From Omphiscola glabra (taxonomy: Eukaryota > Mollusca > Gastropoda > Lymnaeidae): DNA of 64,000 bases. Where the stretch lies: contig OZ024810.1 of assembly GCA_964017045.1 (NCBI GenBank), forward strand, positions 2,405,365 through 2,469,364, written 5' to 3'. Made by a program: the position numbers and the translations under genes. This document shows, one piece after another, positions 44,331 through 56,985 of this stretch (its first letter is position 1; each line of letters opens with the position of its first letter). The notes under the pieces are model-generated. The model did not search any database. It saw only the letters and a program-made list of their open reading frames with translations, and was not told where the DNA came from.

Positions 44331-44377
44331 GCACATGTACAATTAACATTGTTGCACCGCTAAAATTACCATAATTG

Positions 44378-44535
44378 CCCAGCTAAACTTAAATTCTTTG
44401 CAATGCTAAACTTAAATTCTTTGCAATGCAAAACTGAAATTCTTTGCAATGCTAAACTTAAATGCAATGCTAAAATTAACATCTTTGCAATGCTAAACTG
44501 AACATCTTGACAATGCTAAACTGAAAATCTTTGCA
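44378..44535 (+). repeat. About 25-bp degenerate repeat (6 copies)
   Basis: Variants of TAAACTTAAATTCTTTGCAA followed by TGC. Confidence 0.8.
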
Positions 44536-44859
44536 AGTGGCCATGCTCCAGTGGATTGTGGAGGTGGGGTGGGGTTGATGTGGAAACAAGTGGCCATGCT
44601 CCAGTGTGTTGGTTGCCGGAAACAACTCTCCCTACATGTAGGGTTTAATTTTAACGTGTTTCGACAAGTTCTTCACTGCTTTAATGATATTTCCAAAATA
44701 AACTAAGAACTGAACGAGGAAGTCTGGAAATAGAACGTAGATTTCTTCAGCGGTTCTCATGGGAGAGAATGTCTCTTCGCTTCAAAGTAATAAGGTGGTG
44801 TCTGGGAAAGGGCTTGTGAGATTACTCTTGGCCAGGGATTAATCTGAGGCTGCGGGATT

Positions 44860-45065
44860 ACCTGTAGTGTTTGGATTACCTGTAGTGTTTGGATTACCTG
44901 TAGTGTTTGGATTACCTGTAGTGTTTGGATTACCTGTAGTGTTTGGATTACCTGTAGTGTTTGGATTACCTGTAGTGTTTGGATTACCTGTAGTGTTTGG
45001 ATTACCTGTAATGTTGGATTACCTGTAGTGTTGGATTACCTGTAGTGTTTGGAGTACCTGTAGCA
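44860..45065 (+). repeat. 18-bp minisatellite (about 11 copies)
   Basis: The unit GGATTACCTGTAGTGTTT is uniform, with shortened copies at the right. Confidence 0.95.
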
Positions 45066-45099
45066 TTTTGATTACTCGTTGTGTTTGGATTACCCTTGG

Positions 45100-45475
45100 C
45101 TCTGGTACGACACGGGGCTTTGGAATTACCCTAGGGTTTGTGGCTAATCGAGGCGTTGGGATTACCTAAGGCTCCGGGGTTAGCTTACCCTAGCCTATGT
45201 GGCTACCTGGGGTGTTGGGATTACCTTAGGCTCGTGGGTTAGCTTACCCTAGGGTTTGTGGCTACCTGGAGTGTTGGAATTACCTTAGGCTAAGGGGTTA
45301 GCTTATCCTAGGCTATGTGGCTACCTGGGGTGTTGGGATTACCTTAGGCTCCGGGGTTAGCTTACCCTAGGGTTTGTGGCTACCTGGGGCGTTGGGATTA
45401 CCTTAGACTAAGGTGTTAGCTTACCCTAAGGTTTGTGGATTACCTTAGGCTAAGGGGCTATGCGTGGCGTTGCGA
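45100..45475 (+). repeat. About 60-bp tandem repeat (6 copies)
   Basis: The unit contains GGTTAGCTTACCCTAGGGTT, TGTGGCTACCTGGGGTGTT and GGGATTACCTTAGGCT. Its GGATTACC core resembles the neighbouring 18-bp unit, suggesting a shared origin. Confidence 0.85.
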
Positions 45476-46490
45476 TTTCACTAAAAGTCTTAAACTCACC
45501 CTCTTTTAACCCCACGCGAGCCAACGGTCACCCTTTATGAGGGATTCATAGTTTGCTTGTCCTAGACCTACTGAACTACAAAATGGACCCAATTCATGGT
45601 ACTCATGATTAAACTTATTTCTGTAACACTCCAACTGTCTGCTTTTTGCATACATTAACCCCTGATCACATCAATTGATCGATGTGTCCCATGGGAGTCT
45701 GGCTCTAGTAGCATCCCCTACAACTTCTGCGACGTGGAGCACAGTGAAACACACAAGACACACTGCTGGTCACCTACTGCATCCTTGTCTACTTTCAGTC
45801 GCCTTAACTAAGTCTCGCCATTGTATTCACTAGACAAGGATGAGAGTGAGGGTGACGAATTGAGCCACTCCCTCACTTACAACAAAAATACAGCTCAAGT
45901 CAAGGCTGCTACTCAAGTCGAATTTTGCCTTGGTCATCTTCGCGTGCGAAGGACGAACATTACAAAATTATCATTCCATATTAACACAGCCAGGCCAACA
46001 CTTGTAACGTAACCTTTTGTTTTGATCTGAAATGCACATTTCACTTCTTCGCCATTCTCTCCCTTATCAGCCTTACGCTGTAACTGGTAACTAATTGGAC
46101 TGAATGGGTTTAGGAATCGAGGCCCATGTGTTAGTTCTGAGCTACTCACAAGTAAATCGCTCAATTCATTAATGGGACAATCGACATGCATGCTGGTTGG
46201 ACCGAGTTAAGGATGCTGAAGTGAATGCTGTAATCCTTCCAAAAGTTGCTTTTTATACGAATTTCAACTTTTTTATATCTCTCATACTGTTAAACGCGTT
46301 CTTTTATTTAATCATAACTCTCTCACCGTTAAACTTACCCCCCCCCCCTTTTTTTTTTTAGTTTTCAAACCGTTTAAAATGTTCAAATTTGCATCACATC
46401 TCGTTTATTGGAATTAAATTTGCACTTAGACACCAGCAAACAATTATTCTATAAAGACTTGGATGGAACGTTCTACAATGCCGATTAGAC
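45476..46490. other. Unique spacer, no gene recognised
   Basis: Short frames only. Contains a C/T run near 46330-46360. Confidence 0.4.
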
Positions 46491-46504
46491 CGACAATTTT
46501 ACGA

Positions 46505-46650
46505 TTTCCTGTACATGTCCAACTCCACATCTTTCTTGTACATGTCCATCTCCACATCTTTCCTGTACATGCCCAACCCCGCTCTTTGTACATGTCCAAA
46601 TCCACATCTTTCTTGTACATGTCCAACTCCACACCTTTCTTGTACATGTC
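46505..46650 (+). repeat. 26-bp degenerate repeat (about 6 copies)
   Basis: The unit CTTGTACATGTCCAACTCCA plus CATCTT, with copy-to-copy changes. Confidence 0.85.
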
Positions 46651-46689
46651 TAACTGTCTAACTTGTCATCTTTCTCTTACATGACATTC

Positions 46690-46790
46690 CCGTCAGTTAG
46701 GTCTGAGTGGAAGGAAGTAGTGAGACAGGCCAAAGCCCTACATGGGCTGTGGCACAACAGGGATGGATGGCACTCCCGTCTACCTGATCT
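46690..46790 (+). pseudogene. Tiny RTE-like ORF C-terminal relic
   Basis: The plus-strand reading SEWKEVVRQAKALHGLWHNR matches the final residues of the element at 21850-22405 (WKDVVEQARALHGL). Only about 100 bp remain; there is no reverse transcriptase sequence. Confidence 0.55.
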
Positions 46791-46849
46791 CAAAACGGCG
46801 TCCACTCTAACAGTGTGTTGTGGCAGGGAGAGGAGGGGGGTTCACCTTT

Positions 46850-47470
46850 GAACCGATCACGCGCGAACTCACCGTAATGCCTGTTGAAGAGAGTAGTGAT
46901 TTCCGACAATAACCGAAGGGGGGGGGGGCGAGGGTGATTGCAAACATCAGTTGATTCGATACCATGGCTGTATAGTTATAGAGCAGTACTGTGTACATTC
47001 GTTGACGTCACGGCGTCTAAACTCTTAGAACAAGTTATGAGAAAGTGGATCTTTTGACTGATTTCTTCCGTGTGATATTCTTAAATAAGCTTGAGAACTA
47101 ACCAAAAAAAGAAAAATAGAAGAAATCTTCGGCTTGGAATAAGGTCAGCTATTATGTTTGTATAGTTTGTGTGTGATGTATTTTCAGTGTTTCCGCATTG
47201 AAATTTTATGTTTGGTTACAGACAAGTATGAATAGTTATCACTTCTGCTGTTCTTCCAAGTTAAGTGGATGGCTTAATCAGCACCCACCATACTTTGTGT
47301 GTTCATGTGCTACATAAGTAGAACAAGTAAAAAAAAAAATTTTTTCACGAACTTTAGAATGAATTGATGGCCCAATTACTTCAGATTAAGATACATATCT
47401 GCTTTATGCAATCATTTTGAGTTTTGATCAACGACTGTAGATAAATAAAGTTTAAAATGGCGTTTGAAGG
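46850..47470. other. AT-rich spacer, no gene recognised
   Basis: Contains a G run at 46918-46928. No frame of interest. Confidence 0.4.
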
Positions 47471-47479
47471 GGTTCTCCC

Positions 47480-47520
47480 CCTTCTCTCTCTCTCTCTCTT
47501 GCTCTGTCTCTCCCTTCCCC
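47480..47520 (+). repeat. (CT)n microsatellite
   Basis: Uninterrupted TCTCTCTCTCTCTC followed by mixed pyrimidines. Confidence 0.85.
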
Positions 47521-47569
47521 CTCTTAAGTTTTACTGCTGTTCTGATTGTCACGTGTGTAAGGCTAAGGA

Positions 47570-47660
47570 AAATAACAATGACTCCTGGTACATTTCAATA
47601 ACAATGACTCCTGGTACATTTCAATAACAATGACTCCTGGTACATTTCAATAACAATGCG
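47570..47660 (+). repeat. About 27-bp tandem repeat (3.5 copies)
   Basis: The unit AATAACAATGACTCCTGGTA plus CATTTC. Confidence 0.9.
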
Positions 47661-47661
47661 A

Positions 47662-48092
47662 CCTAACTGATAGGGTATGTTGTCATGTCAAATCTAAATG
47701 ACACACGGGACCTAACTGATAGGGTATGTTGTCATGTCAAATGTTAATGACAAAAGGACTTTACTGAAATGGACTATTGTCATGTAAAATCTAAATGACA
47801 CACGGGACCTAACTGATAGGGTATGTTGTCATGTCAAATCTAAATGACAAAAGGACATAGCTGATAGGGTATGTTGTCATGTCAAATCTAAATGACAAAA
47901 GGACTTTACTGAAATGGACTGTTGTTATGTCAAATGTAAATTACAAAAGGACTTTACTGAAATGGACTGTTGTCATGTCAAATCTAAATGACAAAAGAAC
48001 TTTACTGAAATGGACTGTTGTCATGTAAAATCTAAATGACAAAAAGACCTAACTGCTAAGGACTGTTGTCATGTCATATCTAAGTGACAGAA
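47662..48092 (+). repeat. About 50-bp degenerate tandem repeat (8 copies)
   Basis: The unit contains GTTGTCATGTCAAATCTAAA and TGACAAAAGGAC, followed by either CTAACTGATAGGGTAT or TTTACTGAAATGGACT. Confidence 0.85.
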
Positions 48093-48164
48093 ACTGTTCA
48101 TGTATCAGAACGAGGTGATGTTCAATTCGAAACACGCTAAATCCCTAAACTCAATGAGATCACT

Positions 48165-48500
48165 TAACTGTATAATGGTACTTGTTATGTTAACTGTATA
48201 ATGGTACTTGTTATGTTAACTGTATAATGGTACTTGTTATGTTAACTGTAGAATGGTACTTGTTATGTTCACTGTAGAATGGTACTTGTTATGTTAACTG
48301 TAGAATGGTACTTGTTATGTTAACTGTATAATGGTACTTGTTATGTTAACTGTAGAATGGTACTTGTTATGTTAACTGTAGAATGGTACTTGTTATGTTA
48401 ACTGTAGAATGGTACTTGTTGTGTTAACTGTAGAATGGTACTTGTTATGTTAACTGTAGAATGGTACTTGTTATGTTAACTGTAGAATGGTACTTGTTTT
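48165..48500 (+). repeat. 26-bp minisatellite (about 13 copies)
   Basis: The unit TTAACTGTAGAATGGTACTT plus GTTATG. Confidence 0.97.
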
Positions 48501-48547
48501 GCTAATAAAAGTGAGCTATGGTTTCTATAACAAGACCTTCAGTCTCA

Positions 48548-48832
48548 ATGTTTGCATGCACACCACACGTGTGTATAGTCTCAATGGTTGCACACACACC
48601 ACACGTGTGTATAGTCTCAATGGTTGCACACACACCACACGTGTGTATAGTCTCAATGGTTGCACACACACCACACGTGTGTATAGTCTCTGGTTGCACA
48701 CACACCACACGTGTGTATAGTCTCAATGGTTGCACACACACCACACGTGTGTATAGTCTCTGGTTGCACACACACCACACGTGTGTATAGTCTCAATGGT
48801 TGCACACACACCACACGTGTGTATAGTCTCAC
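48548..48832 (+). repeat. 33/36-bp minisatellite (8 copies), each with a palindromic CACGTG
   Basis: The unit CAATGGTTGCACACACACCA plus CACGTGTGTATAGTCT; some copies lack CAA. Eight copies of ACACGTGT are present, spaced 33 or 36 bp. Confidence 0.95.
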
Positions 48833-48969
48833 ATGAGTTTTGTGAATGTAGATTGATGACGCTGCATTACGCGGCCCCCTTTACTACACCGGTAGTACCC
48901 ATTTTAACGACAGCATCCTGTATCACTGTAGGATACCTCTTACTTTATATGTGGGACCCACAGCGTAGA

Positions 48970-49175
48970 TGAATTCAGTGCACTCATATGTACTAGTGCA
49001 CTGTGATGTACCAATACACTCACATGTATCAGTCAACGTAGATGTACCACTGCAGTCGAATGTATCAGTGCAATCAGGTGTACCAGGGCAATCAGATGTA
49101 CCAGTGCACTTAGATATATCAGCGCACTCAGATCAATCACTGCAGTCAGTATGCGTCCATGCACTCAGATTGATC
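48970..49175 (+). repeat. Degenerate 19-20 bp repeat (about 10 copies)
   Basis: Variants of CAGTGCACTCAGATGTACCA. Confidence 0.75.
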
Positions 49176-49644
49176 AGTGATTCGTGCGTCCCGTCCCATT
49201 GAGTCCATTCCAACTTGTCTCCATGCCAGAATAAGGACAACACGAACATGAAATAACGTATACATCCTAGACACAATCTCTTAACAATGCGATTAAACGA
49301 AAAAAAACCCTCGCAAGATTCTATCTGGAATGTTAACTGGAAACAAATGACAATAATCTGATTCCATTACCATTCTATTTAACGTCGCCTCGTTCTGTTA
49401 TGGCCACGTCTCTACGGCGACGTCTGGCTTCTAATGAACTCAGCCCATCACCTTCCTCATTGGCCAGTGGTCATCGTGTGCCGACTTTAGAGTAGGGGGG
49501 AGGCCCTCGAGATTAGTAGGCGTTGTTTACTTGGCTCTGCAATCCACCTGGTCTAGGAGAGCTCTTTGCCCGAAACAACGGAATTGTGTGATCCAGATAT
49601 ATGAAGATTTGTATTTTTCTTTCCCATTCAGTATTAAGTATAAT

Positions 49645-50890
49645 CACGTCATTCTATTTGAACAAAAGTTTTAGGTAATCACGTCATTCTATTTGAACAA
49701 AAGTTTTAAGTAATCACGTCATTCTATTTGAACATAAGTATTAAGTAATCACGTCATTCTATTTGAACAAAAGTATTAAGTAATCACGTCATTCTATTTG
49801 AACAAAAGTATTAAGTAATCACGTCATTCTATTTGAACAAAAGGATTAAGTAATCACGTCATTCTATTTGAAGAAAAGTATTAAGTAATCACGTCATTCT
49901 ATTTGAACAAAAGTATTAAGTAATCACGTCATTCTATTTGAAAAAAAGTTTTAAGTAATCACGTCATTCTATTTGAACAAAAGTATTAAGTAATCACGTC
50001 ATTCTATTTGAACAAAAGTATTAAGTAATCACGTCATTCTATTTGAACAAAAGTATTAAGTAATCACGTCATTCTATTTGAACAAAAGTATTAAGTAATC
50101 ACGTCATTCTATTTGAACAAAAGTTTTAAGTAATCACTTCATTCTATTTGAACAAAAGTTTTAAGTAATCACTTCATTCTATTTGAACAAAAGTATTAAG
50201 TAATCACGTCATTCTATTTGAACAAAAGTATTAAGTAATCACGTCATTCTATTTGAACAAAAGTATTAAGTAATCACGTCATTCTATTTGAACAAACGTA
50301 TTAAGTAATTACGTCATTCTATTTGAACAAACGTATTAAGTAATCACTTCATTCTATTTGAACAAAAGTTTTAAGTAATCACTTCATTCTATTTGAACAA
50401 AAGTATTAAGTAATCACGTCATTCTATTTGAACAAAAGTATTAAGTAATCACGTCATTCTATTTGAACAAAAGTATTAAGTAATCACGTCATTCTATTTG
50501 AACAAACGTATTAAGTAATCACGTCATTCTATTTGAACAAACGTATTAAGTAATCACTTCATTCTATTTGAACAAAAGTTTTAAGTAATCACGTCATTCT
50601 ATTTGAACAAAAGTATTAAGTAATCACGTCATTCTATTTGAACAAAAGTTTTAAGTAATCACGTCATTCTATTTGAACAAACGTATTAAGTAATCACGTC
50701 ATTCTATTTGAACAAAAGTTTTAAGTAATCACGTCATTCTATTTGAACAAAAGTTTTAAGTAATCACGTCATTCTATTTGAACAAAAGTTTTAAGTAATC
50801 ACGTCATTCTATTTGAACAAAAGTTTTAAGTAATCACGTCATTCTATTTGAACAAAAGTATTAAGTAATCACGTCATTCTATTTGAACAT
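49645..50890 (+). repeat. 35-bp minisatellite (about 35 copies)
   Basis: The unit TTAAGTAATCACGTCATTCT plus ATTTGAACAAAAGTA. Most copies contain TCACGTCA, whose complement TGACGTGA differs by one base from the CRE palindrome; a few have CACTTCA. Confidence 0.97.
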
Positions 50891-50899
50891 TTATTTATA

Positions 50900-52050
50900 T
50901 TTGATAGATACATATAACAATTTTTTTTTTTTTTAAATGTCTTCACTTTCCGTCAGAAAATTTGATGTGCACGTTCTAATTGTGGATGCAATGTATGTAC
51001 ATTTGATGAAAACTTGTGTAGATGATGATGTCTTGTTGTCCAAACGAATGTATTCGATCTCCATCCATACATCCTTTATTAGTGTTTATTTATTTATAGG
51101 TTTAGCTGTCTTTACCATTTCGTTTTTAAAAACTAATATCACATTACATTGCTGATTGATAAACTTGTTTTAAAAATTAAATGGTTACAAAAAACGTATT
51201 TAAAAAATTGTTATGCATTGTCTAAACATCTTTTCCGTCACCCTAATATAGGCAATTCTATTCTGATTTATAATAATACAGTTGTTTCTCTGAATGGATG
51301 TTGCAGCATAACGTCATGTTTTATAGTTCAATCCATAATGCTGCCCAAAAACAACTTAGATCAAAGACAACACGGAAGTGACCGTCCTACTGCTTCCGTT
51401 ATAGGGAATATGGCATCCGCCAAGTCTGTCTGCTCTACATGACATTGACAGCACTTGAAATGCCAATAATGCTATCATACATTGTTGGCATTGTGACTAA
51501 AATATAGGCACCATATTGTAACTTGCATATCGACAGGTCAAGTACGTCATCAGCAAACTTTAAAAATACTTTAAATCGCTAACTCGTGGTCTTTGTTCAG
51601 TGTGAACAATTTGTTCATAACCAATCATTTGAAATAGTAAAATATGACCCCAACTCATGTGTGGTCTGTGTAACAACTCATCTTTATTCCTCATTTTACA
51701 TTCTTTTTATACCTCGCATCACGTGATCACTCACTCCATTTCTCCAACCAATATTCACACATTTAAGTTGAAACATTCATGACAACAACTCACCACGTCC
51801 AGTCATACAATATGACAACAACTCACCACGTCCAGTCATACAATATGACAACAACACAGGCCAATCTGGTCACACAGTTCACCCCAACACAGAACAGTGA
51901 TCACCAGTCATCCATAAATCACATCACCATCAAGGCGGCTAACTAGAATGTGTTACAAACACAACCATTAGAGAACGACATATTATTCAAGTGTTCTGAG
52001 GTAGCAAATTAAATTTTAATAATTTAAACTGAGCCCACGCTCTCCCTGGC
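50900..52050. other. Spacer with short duplication, no gene recognised
   Basis: Short frames at 50937 and 51149 are not recognisable. A 33-bp unit (ATGACAACAACTCACCACGT...) occurs about 2.5 times at 51778-51855. Confidence 0.4.
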
Positions 52051-52059
52051 AGGCTGCCT

Positions 52060-53512
52060 CATCATCCACCCATCTGTCAGTGCCACACACCCGTCTGTCA
52101 ATGCCACACACCCGTAAGTTAAGTTGTTTCGATCATCCACCCATCTGTCAGTGCCACACACCCATCTGTCAATGCCACACACCCGTAAGTTAAGTTGTTT
52201 CGATCATCCACCCATCTGTCAGTGCCACACACCCATCTGTCAATGCCACACACCCATCTGTCAGTGCCACACACCCACCTGTCGATGCTACACACCCACC
52301 TGTCGATGCCACACACCCACCTGTCAATGCCACACACCCATCTGACAATGCCACACACACCTGTCAATGCCACACACCCATATGTCAATGCCACACACCC
52401 ATCTGTCAATGCCACACACACATCTGTCGATGCCACACACCCACCTGTCAATGCCACACACCCACCTGTAAATGCCACACACCCATCTGTCAATGCCACC
52501 AACCCACCTGTCAATGCCACACAACCATCTGTCAATGCCACACACCCAACTGTCAATGCCACACACCCGCACGTTAAGTTGTTCCGATCATCCACCCATC
52601 TGTCAATGCCACACACACACACCTGTCAATGCCACACACCCATCTGTCAATGCCACACACCCATCTGTCAATGTCACACACACATCTGTCAATGCCACAC
52701 TCCCATCTGTCAATGCCAAACACCCATTTGTCAGTGCCACACATCTATCTGTCAATGCCACACACCCATCTGTCAATGCCACACACCCATTTGTCAGTGC
52801 CACACACCCATCTGTCAATGCCACACACCCATCTGTCAATGCCACACACCCATCTGTCAATGCCACACACACATCTGTTCATAACACACACCCATCTATC
52901 AATGCCACACACCCATATGTCCATGCCACACACCCATCTGTCAATGCCACACACCCATCTATCAATGTCACGCATCCATCTGTCAATGCCACACACCCAT
53001 CTGTCAATGCCACACATCCATCTGTCACTGCCACACATCCATCTGTCAATGCCACACACCCATCTGTCAATGCCACACACCCATCTGTCAATGCCACACA
53101 CCCATCTGTCAATGCCTCACACCCATTTGTCAATGCCACACACCCATCTGTCCATGCCACACATCCATCTGGCAATGCCACACACCCATCTGGCAATGCC
53201 ACACACCCATCTGGCAATGCTACACACCCATCTGTCCATGCCACACACCCATCTGTCCATGCCACACACCCATCTGTCAATGCCACACACCCATCTGGCA
53301 ATGCTACACACCTGTGCATTAAGTTGTTCCGATCATCCACCCACCTGTCAATGCCACCCACCCACCTGTCAATGCCACCCACCCACCTGTCAATGCCACA
53401 TATCCGCACTTTAAGTTGTTCCAATCCTCCAACCACCTGTCAATGCCATCCACCCACCTGTCAATGCAACACACCCATCTGGCAATGCCACACACTCGTA
53501 CGTTAAGTTGTT
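52060..53512 (+). repeat. 21-bp minisatellite (about 65 copies) with interspersed longer units
   Basis: The unit TGCCACACACCCATCTGTCAA is interrupted several times by a longer segment with GTTAAGTTGTT(T/C)CGATCATCC (at about 52115, 52187, 52573 and 53318). The 7-residue periodic frames (VNATHPS) on both strands are artefacts. Confidence 0.97.
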
Positions 53513-53869
53513 TAAGTTGTTGAGTGATTAGACAAACCTGAAGCTTATATGAACGCGGACTTCATGCCGTGTTTTAAAAACAGTTTGAGTAGTTCTTGGA
53601 GCGTTTGGGGACATTAAAGTTGTCGAAAATCTCAACAGTTCGATAACCTGCATGTCTTTGAGTGACAGTGTGCATCCTCTACCGGACCACTTAAGATGAA
53701 GGTAGAGGTGAAAGTGACACTATGAGTTATACCGCACCGGGTCACACCGGCCCTAGTGACACCTGGGTCACCATCCTAGTTCAACTAGTCACATCTCCTC
53801 GCGGTGTTAGTTTGTCTTGTTATCTCTGGGGTTTGAACTGGTTGGGACGACTGACTACGGTGTCGGTAC

Positions 53870-54410
53870 ACTTGATCACACAGCCACATTTGGCCACACT
53901 TGACCACACAATATCACTTGGCCACACTTGACTACACGGCCACCCTGGACCACGCAGCCTACTTGACCACACAGCCTACTTGACCACACAGTGTCACTTG
54001 ACCGCACTTGACCACGCAGCCATACTTGACCACACAGTCACACTTGACCACACGGCCACATTTGACCACACAGCCACACTTGACCACGCGGCCACACTTA
54101 ACAACACAATATCACTTGGCCACACTTGACTACATGGCCACACTTGACCACATGGCCACACGGGATCACACAGCCACACCTGACCACACGGCCACACTTG
54201 ACCACACAGTATCACTTGGCCACACTTGAACACGCAGCCACACATGACCACACGATCACACTTGACCACACTTGATCACACGGCCACACAATATCACTTG
54301 ACCACACATGACAACACGGCCACACTTAACCACACAGTCACACTTGACTACTTTTGACCACACAGCCACACTTGACCACACAACCACACTTGACCACACA
54401 CCCGCACTCA
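53870..54410 (+). repeat. Degenerate CCACACTTGACCACACGG-type repeat
   Basis: The basic unit is about 18 bp, with a larger period near 110 bp marked by CACAATATCACTTGGCC at 53905, 54105, 54205 and 54285. Confidence 0.85.
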
Positions 54411-54419
54411 TGAGCGAAC

Positions 54420-55250
54420 AGAACAGAGCAAATATATTTTTTTAATGTAGTAAAAGAGTACGAAAAACTAGTATTAGTCAGTCATAAGTGAAAAGCGTAA
54501 TATAGGGAGGCTTGCTTTATCAACGTTGCAATTATTATCAATACCAGTTATCCATAGATCCAGTATTTCTTCAACCTGCCCACTAATCCAGTAATATCAG
54601 GATGTGCCCTGACGTTGTGCATCAAAGCAATATTGAAATACATGACTTTGGTTTTTAGCCGTTTACTCTGTACGGAAACTCTGCACCACTTTCTATTCAA
54701 CTTTTCCTTAAAATCGTATCGATTCCAACAGAGGTACCGATCCAATGATTTCGACATGTACCTAACACTGGTGCGCATATCGCTGTTGGTGAATCGAATA
54801 GGACGGCTCTCATATATCTGCATTTTGCTCTTATATCAAGTCATTTAGTAATATATAGATATGACCTTTTAAGATTCACTGCCGTTCAGTATACAAGAAG
54901 GTTATTTGAGAATAGCATGCTAAGCACACATTAATCCCCATAGCATATCTTTGAAACAGATTTCAGACTGTTATCTTGAGATCCACTGAGTTAACGATTA
55001 TCTGGTGTAGTCGATAATGATAATGAAATCTCCAGCTTATCTCTGAGCTGCTGTGAACACACGGGCAATTCCACCAATACTATAATTCTAGCCACGCGTG
55101 TGAGTCCAATTGAAATGAAGCAACTATGATGACTGTTGTTGTTGTTCGAGGGTTATCAGGCATTGATTAATATGAAGGTCCGACTATCAGTGTTTGAATA
55201 TTGAGGACTATATTATAACTACTTGCACAAATTCACTTGGCCTCACCAAA
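54420..55250. other. Spacer, no gene recognised
   Basis: Short frames at 54548 and 54615 on opposite strands are not recognisable. Confidence 0.4.
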
Positions 55251-55264
55251 GTACTGTCATCACA

Positions 55265-55580
55265 ACTCTAACTCAATACCTCTCACCCCTAACTTAAGGC
55301 ATCTCAACAGTAAGTCAATGCCTATCAGTCTCAACCAATACCTCTCATCAATAAGTCAATACCACTCAACCCAGTACCTCTCATCAACAAGTCAATACCT
55401 TTCAATATTTACCTAATGCCACTCAATGGGAGCCAATATATATCAACCTCAACCCAATACCTCTCTACACTAACAAAATACGTCTCAACAGGAAGTCAAT
55501 ACCTCTCAACCCTAAACTAATACCCATCAACGCTCAACCAAAAGCTCTCATCCCAAACCCACTACCACTGAACCTCAATT
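55265..55580 (+). repeat. Degenerate short repeat (about 15-20 bp)
   Basis: Variants of AGTCAATACCTCTCAACC. Confidence 0.7.
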
Positions 55581-55631
55581 TTATTTTGTGTGTGCATTTT
55601 GTGTGCATCGTGGTTTTCGATATATAGGGGC

Positions 55632-55935
55632 AGGGGCGAAAGAAAGCCATGGAAATCTCTGATATATAGCTGTGGTTACACCTGAAAGAAAGCTATGGAT
55701 ATCTCTTATATATAGTTGTGGATACACATGAAAAAAAGCTATGGATATCTCTGATATATAGCTGTGGTTACACCTGAAAGAAAGCTATGGATATCTCTGA
55801 TATATAGCTGTGGTTACACCTGAAAGAAAGCTATGGGTATCTCTGATATATAGCTGTGGTTACACCTGAAAGAAAGCTATGGATATCTCTGATATATAGC
55901 TGTGGTTACACCTGAAAGAAAGCTTTGGATGTTTA
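55632..55935 (+). repeat. 46-bp minisatellite (about 6 copies)
   Basis: The unit GAAAGAAAGCTATGGATATC plus TCTGATATATAGCTGTGGTT and ACACCT. Confidence 0.95.
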
Positions 55936-56159
55936 AAGATATCTTTATTCGCCTGAAAGAGCTATGGATATTTAAAGATATGGATGCAGTGTCAGCTGGT
56001 CCGGGAGTGCAGGAACTACGTTTTGAAATCAAGAGGGGTTGCAGGGGGTGCAAAATGGTTATGAACCTCTGGACTACAACAGCACATCGTTTGTGCGGTT
56101 ATTCGAAACATGCACAGCTGCATATTTTATGACCGCAACATTGTGTCCACCACCTTGAT

Positions 56160-56245
56160 AACTCCCCCCACCCTCTCCCACACGCCCTCCCCCCACGCTC
56201 TCCCCCGCCCCCCACGCCCTCCCCCGCCCCCCCCCCCCCACGCCA
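56160..56245 (+). repeat. C-rich low-complexity tract
   Basis: Repeated CCCCCACGCCCTCCCCC. The complementary strand has many G runs and could form quadruplex-like structures. Confidence 0.85.
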
Positions 56246-56799
56246 GCGTAGAAAACCAGTCCGTGTTAATTGTAGTGACATTTACCGTAAAGAGGATTCC
56301 CACGGCGCTGCTTTGCGGCCTGCAAATCCCGAGTCTCTGATAGATCAAAAATCAATGGTGATTTGGGCGCTAAGAGCATTTAGGGAGAAGGAGGGTTGCG
56401 CACCGTCACGACATAACGGCATTACTGCCATGCACGTGTAATAGTACAGGCCTTTTCTTGGCATGTATGTCACAACGTTCTGCTCCACAATTGTTGCAAT
56501 GTCATGCTATACATCTCTATGATTAACCTTATGTCCACCAGGCGAGATTCTTCATGTGCCAGATGTCTTTATATATTATAACTATATGTTCAAAAGTCAG
56601 GCCAGATGTTTCTTTATCGAGTATATCTCTATCACAGGTTCCCAACCTGTTCCAAGTGGCAACTCTATTTTGTAAAAGCTTGCAACCTCAATAAAATTAA
56701 AAAGCCCCTAATATAGGTCAATGAAAATGCATGGAAAATATATTTTTTTGGTAGAAATCCCTTAATGTCATTTTAATTTACGACATACTTAATGCGTTG

Positions 56800-56985
56800 G
56801 CAGACTTTGTTTATAAGACTGTACAACTATGACAGACTTTGTTTATAGAACTGTACAACTATGACAGACTTTGTTTATAGAACTGTACAACTATGACAGT
56901 CTTTGTTTATAGAACTGTACAACTATGACAGACTTTGTTTATAGAACTGTACAACTATGACAGTCTTTGTTTATAGAACTGTACG
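56800..56985 (+). repeat. 32-bp minisatellite (about 6 copies)
   Basis: The unit AACTATGACAGACTTTGTTT plus ATAGAACTGTAC. It ends flush against the next array. Confidence 0.95.

Noticed and set aside
49645..50890. Regularly spaced direct repeats resembling a CRISPR array
   Set aside because: There are no unique spacers between repeats, the genome is eukaryotic, and there are no cas genes.
52119..53506. Open frames of up to 344 codons with VNATHPS or CGIDRWV repeats on both strands
   Set aside because: Products of the 21-bp array; both strands and several frames are equally open.
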